A stretch of 9,320 nt of DNA from Prolixibacteraceae bacterium (GCA_007116765.1 SKHV01000395.1:1-9320); one strand, 5' to 3'. Shown: positions 1 to 7,392, counted from the first letter of the stretch. Program-made: numbers and translations. The notes: generated by a model not told the origin, from the sequence alone.

Positions 1-19
1 AAAAACTTAATCCTTCAAA

Positions 20-895
20 TTATTTGCTAACATTAAATTCATTTTCTAGAAATTGCTTTACATCTTCCATAAGCCATTGCGGTGTTGATGTAGCACCGCA
101 AATACCTACACGGCTAACATTATCGAACCATTCGAAATTAATGGCCTTAGCAGAAGTAACGAAACGTGTGTTTTGGTTTTTTGTTTTGCATACATTGAAT
201 AAGAGTTTCCCGTTTGAACTATTTGATCCACTTACGAAAATCACCAAATCATATTGAGTGGCAAACCATTTCAAATGTGGCACCCTATTGGCTACCTGCC
301 GGCAAATGGTATCGTATATCACCAGGCTTTTCTCTGCTCGGTTTTTCAATTCGCTTTTTATTGCTTCAAACCCATCGAGTGGCATAGTGGTTTGACAATA
401 AAGCTCAATTGGGCGTGAATAATCCACCTTGTCAAGGTCGTGTATATTACTGATCACAATTGCCTTATCCTTCGTTTGCCCGTTCAGACCTATTACTTCA
501 GGATGATTCTTCTTGCCGTAAATAAGGATTTGCCCGTCCGATTTCTGCAATTCACTGAAGCTCTTACTGATTCTTTGCTGTAGTTTTAACACCACCGGAC
601 AAGTAGCATCTACAATTCTATTATTATTCCTTTTCAGTTCTTCGTAAGCCGATGGAGGCTCTCCATGTGTACGTATGAGTACGGTCTTTTCGCTTATTTT
701 GCTCAAATCCAAAACCGAAATTGGCTTTACACCAAGTTTTCCAAGTCGCTCAATTTCATTTTCGTTGTGCACAATTTCACCCAGCGAAATTACTTCAGAA
801 TTGTTTTTTGTCAATTCCTCTGCCTTATTTATGGCATTTTGCACACCAAAACAAAAGCCCGACTTTTTATCAATTTCAATTATCATTTTTCGCAT
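20..895 (-). CDS. ispH: 4-hydroxy-3-methylbut-2-enyl diphosphate reductase (IspH/LytB)
   Basis: IspH is the last enzyme of the MEP isoprenoid pathway. It reduces HMBPP to IPP and DMAPP with a [4Fe-4S] cluster in the cytoplasm. The 291-residue product has the three cluster cysteines in family context: C15 (GFCFGV), C99 (DATCP) and C198 (YDTIC). Substrate-binding residues are also present: H43 (EIVHNE), H77 (RTHGEP), H131 and E133 (NHPEV), T169/T170 (CQTT), S226-S227-N228 (SGSNSSNGK) and the C-terminal GATSTP loop around S270. Length matches the stand-alone bacterial enzyme, with no fused S1 domain. The start is ATG at 893-895, which overlaps the cmk end by 20 bp; an in-frame ATG three codons later (884-886) would leave an 11-bp overlap. 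No Shine-Dalgarno is visible, as is usual in Bacteroidota. The overlap implies cotranscription and perhaps translational coupling with cmk. Identification is secure; only the exact start is uncertain. Confidence 0.97.
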   Translation of the reverse strand: MRKMIIEIDKKSGFCFGVQNAINKAEELTKNNSEVISLGEIVHNENEIERLGKLGVKPISVLDLSKISEKTVLIRTHGEPPSAYEELKRNNNRIVDATCPVVLKLQQRISKSFSELQKSDGQILIYGKKNHPEVIGLNGQTKDKAIVISNIHDLDKVDYSRPIELYCQTTMPLDGFEAIKSELKNRAEKSLVIYDTICRQVANRVPHLKWFATQYDLVIFVSGSNSSNGKLLFNVCKTKNQNTRFVTSAKAINFEWFDNVSRVGICGATSTPQWLMEDVKQFLENEFNVSK

Positions 896-1592
896 TGGTG
901 TTTTTCAAAATCTCTGTTACCCAATTTAATACCTGATTCAATTGCTGCTCACGAGTTAAATTGCTATTGTCAAGTACTATTGCATCGGGAGCCTTTAGCA
1001 ACGGACTTTCCTCGCGGTTTGAATCAATAAAATCACGCTTTTCCACGTTTTTCAGAATGGTTTCGAAAGGTATCTCTTCGCCTTTTTCTTTCATTTCGTC
1101 GAATCTGCGCTTCGCACGCACTTGTGCCGATGCCGTTAAAAACACTTTCAATTCGGCCTGCGGAAAAACCACTGTTCCAATATCGCGACCATCCATCACA
1201 ATGCCTCCATCAACTCCCATATGTTGCTGTAGTATTACCATTGCCTGGCGCACTTCTTTTATGGTAGCCACATGACTCACGTTTTCAGAAACCTGCATGC
1301 GGCGTATTTCATTTTCTACATTTTCGCCGTTTAAGAAAGTATCACTATTATTCGAATTGGGATTGTATTCAAAAGTGATTTCTATGTTTTCTAGTTCACG
1401 AATAAGCTTATGTTTTTCTACTTCATTTGAGGTAATAAGATTATTACGCAAAGCATACAATGTAACAGCCCTGTACATTGCCCCGGTATCGATATATTTA
1501 TATTTCAAGCGGCTTGCAAGTTGTTTTGAGAGCGTACTTTTGCCACACGATGAATGCCCGTCGACAGCGATAATTATTTTTTGATTGTGCAT
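876..1592 (-). CDS. cmk: Cytidylate kinase (Cmk)
   Basis: Cmk phosphorylates CMP/dCMP to the diphosphates with ATP in the cytoplasm. Counting from the ATG at 1590-1592 the product has 238 residues, near the usual bacterial length. The Walker A loop GHSSCGKST lies at about residues 12-20. It is followed by the CMP-binding DTGAMYRA motif, the DGRDIGT motif near 134-140, the lid arginines RAKRR, and the terminal block with KRDFIDSNRE, SPL and PDAIVLD typical of the family. An in-frame TTG three codons upstream (1599-1601) could add three residues, but I prefer the ATG because it is the stronger codon and gives the usual short lead to the P-loop. The gene follows porQ after 61 bp and overlaps ispH at its 3' end. 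A TAnnTTTG box lies 19 nt before the start, so it may also have its own promoter. Confidence 0.96.
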   Translation of the reverse strand: MHNQKIIIAVDGHSSCGKSTLSKQLASRLKYKYIDTGAMYRAVTLYALRNNLITSNEVEKHKLIRELENIEITFEYNPNSNNSDTFLNGENVENEIRRMQVSENVSHVATIKEVRQAMVILQQHMGVDGGIVMDGRDIGTVVFPQAELKVFLTASAQVRAKRRFDEMKEKGEEIPFETILKNVEKRDFIDSNREESPLLKAPDAIVLDNSNLTREQQLNQVLNWVTEILKNTNAKNDN

Positions 1593-1611
1593 ATACCTCA
1601 ATTTTTTCAGG

Positions 1612-1645
1612 CAAAGATATAATATTTCGATATGTAAATCAGCAA
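1612..1645 (-). promoter_or_regulatory. Candidate internal promoter before cmk-ispH
   Basis: On the minus strand TATCTTTG (complement of 1612-1619) matches the Bacteroidota -7 consensus TAnnTTTG exactly. A TTG (complement of 1643-1645) lies 23 bp upstream, at the upper edge of the accepted -33 to -7 spacing. The -7 box is 19 nt from the preferred cmk ATG. The gap between porQ and cmk is only 61 bp, so this would be an internal promoter giving cmk and ispH expression independent of porQ. The motif is short and the DNA is AT-rich, so chance occurrence is possible. Confidence 0.4.
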
Positions 1646-1653
1646 GGCCTTAT

Positions 1654-2709
1654 TTAACGCATAAATTCAGAAAGGTTGGTCGTAACCGAGAAAGTATTCG
1701 ACACACTTCCTATGTGATAACTGGCAATTGCATACGACACTCTGAATTTTGAAACTTTCACAGTAAAGCCTCCCGATAAACCAACAGCTGCCGGGTTATT
1801 ATTAAGTGCCAATTCCCATCGGCGTTGAAAATTGTAACCTAGCCCTAAAATAAAATTTTGCGAGGGAGTAAACTCAACACCCAAAATTACGTGACGCATA
1901 AACTGCTTCAGAAAATCGTCGGAGCGACCAACAATATAATCGTTTTTTCTATGGTCGTAGTCCCAGGTGCTTTTATCGGTCAAATTCCATTTGGTTAAAC
2001 TGTGTAATGTAACATTGAAACGAAATGGGGCATGCGCAAGTCGCTGAGAAAAACCAAGCTGCAAATCGAAAGGCAAAGGCTCACGTTCTCCGTTTTCATT
2101 GTCGTAATTAGTAAGTTGTATCCCGAAGTTTTTGGCTACTATTCCAGCATTAAAATTACCCGAAGAATCGGCATACGAGAAGCCAATATCGGATGCAATA
2201 CCAAACGAGCTATATACTTCGTAAACCGAATATACAGGCTTTAAACTTGCACCTATTCTGATATTTTTCCACAATTCCCGCGAATACGAAATATTAAGTG
2301 CATAATCGGCCGCTGAAAATGATCCGACTTTCTCGCCTGTTTGCAATGCATGAGTAAATTGTCCGTAGTGTATATAATGCATTCCGGCTGCGAAAGTTCC
2401 TATGTCTTCAAAATGACGAGCATAAGCAGTATACCCTAAACGTACATCAGCTATGTAATCGATATAGTTTAGCGCTAATGCATTGTGCATATCGGGCATC
2501 AACAATGCAGGATTATAATATATAAATCCTAATTCAGCACTGTCAATCATACCCACTTGTGTTCCTCCCAGTGCATTTATCCGCGCCGATGTACTAAGGT
2601 TCAAGAAATCATAAGTAGCATCTCCACCAAATTGAGCCGGCGACTTTATAAAAAATAAAAGAAACAAAAGCAGTGTATATATGTAGCGCATCATCGGTTT
2701 ATAATTCAT
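1654..2709 (-). CDS. porQ: Type IX secretion system protein PorQ
   Basis: PorQ is an outer-membrane beta-barrel protein of the PorV/FadL-like group. With PorU, PorV and PorZ it belongs to the T9SS attachment complex, which processes cargo and attaches it to the cell surface. The 351-residue product begins with a signal peptide: a positively charged start, a hydrophobic run at about residues 9-21, and SPA|Q around 23-26 as a likely signal peptidase I site. The mature N-terminus has the family signature FGGDATYDFLNLSTSARINA, followed by LGGT, then alternating aromatic beta-strands through to a C-terminal strand region. Many strands end in aromatic or glycine pairs such as GLGYNFQRRWEL, as expected for a barrel. 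The ATG at 2707-2709 is used; further ATGs at codons 6 and 7 would shorten the signal peptide but still work. It is the first gene of the likely porQ-cmk-ispH operon. From memory, porQ also neighbours cmk and ispH in Porphyromonas gingivalis, which supports the call. Confidence 0.92.
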   Translation of the reverse strand: MNYKPMMRYIYTLLLFLLFFIKSPAQFGGDATYDFLNLSTSARINALGGTQVGMIDSAELGFIYYNPALLMPDMHNALALNYIDYIADVRLGYTAYARHFEDIGTFAAGMHYIHYGQFTHALQTGEKVGSFSAADYALNISYSRELWKNIRIGASLKPVYSVYEVYSSFGIASDIGFSYADSSGNFNAGIVAKNFGIQLTNYDNENGEREPLPFDLQLGFSQRLAHAPFRFNVTLHSLTKWNLTDKSTWDYDHRKNDYIVGRSDDFLKQFMRHVILGVEFTPSQNFILGLGYNFQRRWELALNNNPAAVGLSGGFTVKVSKFRVSYAIASYHIGSVSNTFSVTTNLSEFMR

Positions 2710-2730
2710 TTAATTTTTAAAAGCTGACAG

Positions 2731-2738
2731 CAAATTTA
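2731..2738 (-). promoter_or_regulatory. Candidate -7 box for porQ
   Basis: The minus strand reads TAAATTTG here, an exact match to TAnnTTTG, ending 21 nt before the porQ ATG at 2709. That would give a leader of roughly 15 nt. No TTG is found 17-23 bp upstream, so the -33 half is missing or degenerate. Support is therefore positional and limited to one short motif. Confidence 0.35.
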
Positions 2739-2844
2739 CCATTTGCCGATATTAAAGTTTTTTAGTCCCACTTTACTTAATGTGAACAGTTCTGACTAAA
2801 TAATGTAAACATTAAACGCCAAAGATAATTTTTTATTATTTTAT

Positions 2845-2897
2845 CCATATAAAAACAAATGAGATTGTATGCCCGATTAAAGCAAAACAATCTCATT
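2845..2897 (-). terminator. Second stem-loop terminator downstream of the small membrane-protein gene
   Basis: Perfect 11-bp arms AATGAGATTGT (2858-2868) and ACAATCTCATT (2887-2897) enclose an 18-nt loop. Read on the minus strand, the stem is followed by TGTTTTTATATGG, a T-rich tract as in intrinsic terminators. On the plus strand no T tract follows, so the element is directional. It lies between the small gene (stop at 2977) and porQ, and would protect porQ from read-through. The stem is only moderately GC-rich. Confidence 0.6.
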
Positions 2898-2904
2898 GTC
2901 TCAG

Positions 2905-2961
2905 TAAAAAATCATATAAAAAGAATTGATTAATAATAATATTAATATTAAACTCAATTCT
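2905..2961 (-). terminator. First stem-loop terminator, directly after the small membrane-protein gene
   Basis: Arms AGAATTGA (2922-2929) and TCAATTCT (2954-2961) pair perfectly. The stem continues with TTAATA/TATTAA after a 2-nt bulge, giving 14 pairs in all. On the minus strand the stem is followed by TTTTATATGATTTTTT. It starts 15 bp after the TGA stop at 2977-2979. The stem is very AT-rich, which weakens it, but its position and the T tract fit an intrinsic terminator. It shares the 10-bp string CATATAAAAA (plus strand) with the second terminator. Confidence 0.6.
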
Positions 2962-2976
2962 GTGCATTATGGATAA

Positions 2977-3366
2977 TCACTGAATGTCTTTATTTTGCGA
3001 TGTACTCACAATCACACACAATAATCCCGATAAAAGATTAGGTGCGAACAAGTAATATCTATTTTTCAAATGTATAAATTCTACTCTTTTTTTAACGGAA
3101 AAATTCCGGTTTAAAATGTACACCAGATTTGATGACGGGTTGTGTATAAGTTTAATTGGAAGCGACCCTTCGGTATGAGCAGGCACCTGAGTGCTTGCAG
3201 GTGTTACACCGCTTGATAAAAACCGGGTTACTTCAATTTTTTGCTGTTCGGGATGTATTGATAAACTTTCGTTTCCCAAATGTTTGTTTAAAACAAACAT
3301 AATTCCCAAAAGCAAAACAATGCCGGTAAAAACGCTATAGCTTATATGTTTTGGTTTATATCTCAT
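2977..3366 (-). CDS. Hypothetical small membrane-anchored protein
   Basis: I do not recognise this 129-residue product. Residues 1-10 are basic (RYKPKH) and are followed by one clear hydrophobic segment at about 11-27 (SVFTGIVLLLGIMFVL), which could be a transmembrane anchor or an uncleaved signal; no convincing signal peptidase site or lipobox follows. Residues 28-108 are polar, with a Ser/Thr/Pro-rich stretch near 51-65, and are probably periplasmic. A second, weaker hydrophobic patch lies at about 107-120 (LFAPNLLSGLLCVIVSTS) and contains the only cysteine. The gene is likely real: it has an ATG start, a TTG-N23-TAnnTTTG promoter candidate, two tandem terminators after the stop, and no overlapping competitor. 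It lies alone between porQ and the divergent porW gene. A T9SS link is only an inference from location. Confidence 0.6.
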   Translation of the reverse strand: MRYKPKHISYSVFTGIVLLLGIMFVLNKHLGNESLSIHPEQQKIEVTRFLSSGVTPASTQVPAHTEGSLPIKLIHNPSSNLVYILNRNFSVKKRVEFIHLKNRYYLFAPNLLSGLLCVIVSTSQNKDIQ

Positions 3367-3378
3367 TTCTTTGTTTCA

Positions 3379-3412
3379 CAAATCTAAAAAAATTAAATAT
3401 TTCCACACACAA
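3379..3412 (-). promoter_or_regulatory. Candidate promoter of the small membrane-protein gene
   Basis: On the minus strand TAGATTTG (complement of 3379-3386) matches TAnnTTTG exactly, 12 nt before the ATG at 3366. A TTG (complement of 3410-3412) lies 23 bp upstream and falls inside the left arm of the dyad at 3407-3431. The leader would be very short, a few nucleotides. The arrangement suggests that a factor bound at the dyad could block or assist RNA polymerase here. Confidence 0.42.
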
Positions 3413-3431
3413 GAAATATAATTTCTTGTGT
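3407..3431. promoter_or_regulatory. Perfect palindrome in the divergent intergenic region, possible operator
   Basis: The arms ACACAAGAAAT (3407-3417) and ATTTCTTGTGT (3421-3431) are exact reverse complements around a 3-nt centre ATA. The genes on both sides point away from it (small membrane protein to the left, porW to the right), so a terminator role is unlikely. It overlaps the putative -33 element of the leftward gene and lies about 110 bp before the porW start. This is the usual geometry of a dimeric regulator's binding site. The regulator is not identifiable from the sequence. Confidence 0.45.
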
Positions 3432-3540
3432 ATTTTGGGTAATATTGCAAAAATTAAATCCGCTTTATTAAAAGATAATACAATATATTTTTCAAAACAG
3501 AGTTTTACAACTTTAAACTCGAATTAAGCATAAATTAATT

Positions 3541-6500
3541 TTGAAAACCGAACACATACACACATATATAAAGGTAATATTGCTTTCATTCATTTTTCTC
3601 GCGTGTTCGACCGAGAAAAATACCCTTGTGAACCGCAGCTATCATAACCTTACGGCCTATTACAATATTTATTTCAATGGAAACGAATCGCTTGAAGAAG
3701 GATTAAACAAAATTGAAACGCGAATTGAAGAAGATTATACAAAAATACTTCCCATTTTTAAAGAGAGCTTACCCGAGACCGAATCGCTGGTAATGGGCGA
3801 TATGGAAAGGGCTATTGATAAAGCTACTAAGCTGATCAAAATGCGTTCGATTACTGCTCCGCCCGAATCGAATCGCCGCCAACAGGATCCACGAAAAAGA
3901 AAACCTGTTAAACCTGAATATAACCGCCATGTACCCGACGCATACATCATGATGGGGCGTGCTTATTTATACCAAAAAAATTATTTTCTGGCTTCGAATA
4001 CCTTTTCGATGATCATTAGGCGTTACAACACTTTTCCCATTAAATACGATGCTTACATATGGTTACTCAGAACATATAACGAATCAGAGCGCTTTGCCGA
4101 AGCAAGGGAACTCATTGACATGCTTGAAGCCGATGACGATTTTCCCTCAAAACTTGATGGCGAATTGGCCATTGCAGCAGCCGATATGTACTTAAAACAA
4201 CTCCGTTACACCGAAGCAATTCAGTATTTAAATATTGGCGCACGAAAAATTAAAGGAAACCAAAGAAAAACCCGTTACAACTTTATTCTGGGCCAGCTAT
4301 ATCAGGAACAAGGAAACAGCGAGCGCGCCATAGAAGCATACAAAAGGGTAATAAGGCGACGCCCCGATTATGAAATGTTGTTCAATGCCCGTATTAATAG
4401 TGCCCGGGCATATTCAGGTGAAGGCGACATCACAGCCTTGAGGCGAGAACTTAATCGCATGAGTCGTAAAAGGCGCAATGCTCCCTACCTCGACCAAATA
4501 TATTACGCACTGGGAAATATTTTATACAACGAAGGTCGAATAAACGACGCGGTTGATCACTATAAGCTCTCAGCCACCTCGTCGGTAAAAAACACCTATC
4601 AACGGGCATTAAGCTGCATAACACTTGCCGAAATATACTTTGACCAACGCGACTATATTCCTTCGGGAATGTACTACGACAGTGCTATGGTGTTAATCGA
4701 CAACAATTACCCCAATTTCAATGCCATAAACCAAAAACACACCAGTTTATCCAGGTTAGTGGATAACTTACTCACTGTTGAGACTCAAGATTCGCTTCAG
4801 CACCTGGCAAGTTTGAGCCAGCCCGAACTCGAAGCCAAAATTAATAGCTGGATTACAGCCGAAAAGCAACGATTTGATGAAATGGATGCCGCATCGGCAG
4901 CCGCGGATTATGGAAGTGCTTTCGGAAGAACAATGGGTTCAAGAATGAGGTCCGGGGCACAGGGCGGTGGATGGTATTTCTACAACCCATCAACGATAGC
5001 TTATGGAAAGCAGGAATTCGGCCGACTTTGGGGCGAAAGACCCAATGATGACAACTGGCGGCGCAGTAATAAATCGGAAGCCATGTTTGACGACATGGAT
5101 GAGTATGCTGAAGATGAATTCGACGAACTTATTGAAGAAGAAATTGAACCCCGTGCTGACGATCCCACTACCCGCGAATTCTACATGCAGGATATACCAA
5201 CGAACGATTCGCTAATGGCTATTTCGCACACACAAATTCGCGAGGCACTTTTCGATGCAGCCATGTTGTTCAAAACCGATTTCAACGACTTTGAGAAAGC
5301 CATTGAAACCTATCTTGAACTGAACAGGCGTTATCCCGAAAACAGGTATGAACTACCCAGTTTTTTCTACTTGTGGGATTTATATGGGACTATTGAAAAA
5401 CCCGACAGTGCAGCTTATTACAAAACTGCGGTTCTGAATAAATATCCAGAATCGAATTATGCCAAATACCTTACTAATCCAAACTTCTTTATTGAAGAAC
5501 AAGCCCGAAAAGACAGCCTCAATTCGATTTACAATACCGCGTTTAACTACTACAAAATGCGCGATTTTGAAAACGCACGTCGCTACAGCAGGCAATTGAT
5601 TGACATGAATGCCGACTCGACGATAATACCGAAAGCCCGTTTTATTGAAATGGTTTCGGTATCGCGAAAGTTTGAGCAAAGTAGATTTGCCGACTCGCTT
5701 AAAACATATATAAAAACTTACCCGCGGGAAGAGCCCACCAAACTGGCTCAACAAATACTTGATTTAATTGAGGAAGAAAAACTTGATGACTATCAGGAAT
5801 TAATCAATACAGGTTATTTGAGCGATGTAATACGCAACATAGAAATTATTGCCCAAAGTCAGAATCCTGACGATCCCTACGCGTCGAAATGGGACGCCGA
5901 CGAAAACCTTCTGCATTATTTCATTATAGCATTCCCTAACACTACCGACATTGACATAAACCGTTTACGCTTCGATATTGCCAATTACAATATCGACCAT
6001 TATACCACGCTCGATTTCGATATTGAAACCGAAGCATTAAACAGTGAAACTCGTTTGGTAGTTGTGCGAAACTTCACCAACAAAGAAGCTGCTTTAATTT
6101 ACTTCCTTTCGGTAATCAGAAAACCCGAAGTTTTTAAAACTTTGGCCGGGCATCAATTCCTGAATTTCGTGGTTTCGAGCAGTAACTATCGCGAAATGAT
6201 GAACGACAGGGCTTACGAACAATATTTATCGTTTTTCGTGAATAATTATAGCATTTACACCACCGGCGAATTCCCCGAAGAAGATCTCGACTCACCCGAA
6301 GAACTCATGGCGCGCCTTGCCCGTGACCCCGACGAGGAATTAATTGAACGTGGAGAGTTTGTGGTTGTCGACACCCGGAGTGAAGAATATGAAGCGCCAG
6401 AACCAGAAGAACAGATATTCAATCTGGATTACGATAGCCAACACATGTACATGCTCATGATTAAAGAAGCTCGTTTCAACACAGGTTTCGTCATGCGCGA

Positions 6501-7392
6501 TTTTGTAAGACACAACTCGTCGAACTTTCGGAACCAGCGTTTCAGAGTTGTGCCCAACAACATGCAGGGAAACACCTTGCTTTTAGTTTCCAATTTCGAA
6601 AATGCACACGATGCAATGCAATACCTCAATCATATTTCAAGGCAAAATCAGCTTTTCAGCTCAATTGGCGATGTTCAGTTCGAACACTATGTGATTAGCA
6701 GCGAGAATCTATCTAGCTTAACCACTACTAACAACATCGATGAATGGGAACGTTTTTACAGGTTCAATTACATACAACGCAGACCACCTGCTCCGGTTAG
6801 TGAAGAAGAACCGCAAACACAGGAAAGTGTAATCCCTGTTGAGGAAGAAACACAACAAACAAGTACTGAACAAACTATCGAGGAGGCAACTGAAGACTCT
6901 CAATCTATTCCTGAAGAGAGCAATTTAACGCAAGAACCTGAACCAGCTAGTTTGAATGAACAAACAAGTGAGGAAGATGCACCGGTGGAAACAGTTGTTG
7001 AAGCACAAGTCACCGAAGAGTACAATGGCTCGTTTGAATATAATGCCGAAGCTTCGCATAAACTCGTTTATATACTACCGGCAAGCGGATCGAACCAGGC
7101 CTTGCTTACCACTTATATCAATCGACTGAATGCAACCCGATTCAGTGGAAAAAATATCGAAGTGGGCACTGAAGATTTTGATGACTACCGTGTACTAGTT
7201 ACAGTTTCGGGAATTGGAAACGAAGAAAATGCCAAAAAATACATGGACGAAATTAATGCCGATAGCCGCATTACTATGTCGCTACGCAATGTCAATTACC
7301 GAAGCTTTATCATCTCAGACGAGAATCATAGTATCTTCAAAGACACAAAAAACATTCAGGACTATCAAAAATTCTACAATTCTTATTATTAA
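3541..7392 (+). CDS. porW: T9SS/gliding lipoprotein of the SprE/PorW family, long form
   Basis: SprE/PorW is an essential T9SS lipoprotein thought to connect the PorK/PorN periplasmic ring with the outer-membrane Sov/SprA translocon. This 1283-residue product starts with a lipoprotein signal: KVILLSFIFLAC with the putative lipidated Cys22, though -3 is Phe rather than Leu. Tetratricopeptide-like helices follow at about 132-385, for example YNFILGQLYQEQGN near 246-259 and YYALGNILYNEGR near 321-333. Residues 475-511 carry a conserved block with GGGWYFYN, GKQEF, WGERP and DNWRRSNK that I associate with this family. After an acidic stretch (515-541), more helical repeats occupy 560-690. The C-terminal part, 791-1283, holds three copies of a ~112-residue module. 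From memory, family members have about 600-870 residues, so this one is much longer. The start is TTG: no in-frame ATG lies between the upstream stop (3514-3516) and residue 85, and the lipoprotein signal requires this region. porX follows after 227 bp on the same strand. Confidence 0.85.
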   Translation: MKTEHIHTYIKVILLSFIFLACSTEKNTLVNRSYHNLTAYYNIYFNGNESLEEGLNKIETRIEEDYTKILPIFKESLPETESLVMGDMERAIDKATKLIKMRSITAPPESNRRQQDPRKRKPVKPEYNRHVPDAYIMMGRAYLYQKNYFLASNTFSMIIRRYNTFPIKYDAYIWLLRTYNESERFAEARELIDMLEADDDFPSKLDGELAIAAADMYLKQLRYTEAIQYLNIGARKIKGNQRKTRYNFILGQLYQEQGNSERAIEAYKRVIRRRPDYEMLFNARINSARAYSGEGDITALRRELNRMSRKRRNAPYLDQIYYALGNILYNEGRINDAVDHYKLSATSSVKNTYQRALSCITLAEIYFDQRDYIPSGMYYDSAMVLIDNNYPNFNAINQKHTSLSRLVDNLLTVETQDSLQHLASLSQPELEAKINSWITAEKQRFDEMDAASAAADYGSAFGRTMGSRMRSGAQGGGWYFYNPSTIAYGKQEFGRLWGERPNDDNWRRSNKSEAMFDDMDEYAEDEFDELIEEEIEPRADDPTTREFYMQDIPTNDSLMAISHTQIREALFDAAMLFKTDFNDFEKAIETYLELNRRYPENRYELPSFFYLWDLYGTIEKPDSAAYYKTAVLNKYPESNYAKYLTNPNFFIEEQARKDSLNSIYNTAFNYYKMRDFENARRYSRQLIDMNADSTIIPKARFIEMVSVSRKFEQSRFADSLKTYIKTYPREEPTKLAQQILDLIEEEKLDDYQELINTGYLSDVIRNIEIIAQSQNPDDPYASKWDADENLLHYFIIAFPNTTDIDINRLRFDIANYNIDHYTTLDFDIETEALNSETRLVVVRNFTNKEAALIYFLSVIRKPEVFKTLAGHQFLNFVVSSSNYREMMNDRAYEQYLSFFVNNYSIYTTGEFPEEDLDSPEELMARLARDPDEELIERGEFVVVDTRSEEYEAPEPEEQIFNLDYDSQHMYMLMIKEARFNTGFVMRDFVRHNSSNFRNQRFRVVPNNMQGNTLLLVSNFENAHDAMQYLNHISRQNQLFSSIGDVQFEHYVISSENLSSLTTTNNIDEWERFYRFNYIQRRPPAPVSEEEPQTQESVIPVEEETQQTSTEQTIEEATEDSQSIPEESNLTQEPEPASLNEQTSEEDAPVETVVEAQVTEEYNGSFEYNAEASHKLVYILPASGSNQALLTTYINRLNATRFSGKNIEVGTEDFDDYRVLVTVSGIGNEENAKKYMDEINADSRITMSLRNVNYRSFIISDENHSIFKDTKNIQDYQKFYNSYY
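5911..7389 (+). repeat. Three diverged protein modules in the PorW C-terminal half
   Basis: Three ~112-residue units can be aligned by eye: residues 791-903 (5911-6249), 968-1077 (6442-6771) and 1173-1283 (7057-7389). Each begins with a hydrophobic strand after an aromatic or His residue (HYFIIAF, HMYMLMI, HKLVYIL). Next comes an Asn/Arg-containing helix (INRLRFDIANYN, VMRDFVRHNSSNF, LTTYINRLNATRF) and a strand (TRLVVVRNF, TLLLVSNF, YRVLVTVSG). A helix with an A..Y/M pattern precedes a conserved [FY].[FVI][VI][IS]S..N segment (FVVSSSN, YVISSEN, FIISDEN). Each unit ends in an aromatic Y/F-rich tail (FFVNNY, FYRFNY, FYNSYY). Linkers of about 64 and 95 residues separate them; the second is rich in Glu, Gln, Thr and Ser. 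Confidence 0.75.

Noticed and set aside
665..1584. Open frames on the plus strand opposite ispH and cmk
   Set aside because: They lie wholly or largely antisense to genes with intact catalytic motifs, and their translations look like unstructured Ser/Phe-rich shadow sequence with no domain.
3484..3491. TATATTTT as the -7 box for porW
   Set aside because: It differs from TAnnTTTG at the final G, and no TTG lies 17-23 bp upstream; in such AT-rich DNA this is not enough to call a promoter.
3541..5600. TPR lipoprotein as a SusD-like nutrient-binding protein
   Set aside because: No SusC/TonB-dependent receptor is adjacent, and the GGGWYFYN...DNWRRSNK block and size point to SprE/PorW instead.
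5380..5754. A 124-residue open frame on the minus strand inside porW
   Set aside because: It is antisense to the conserved PorW reading frame and has no recognisable motif, promoter box or neighbouring partner.
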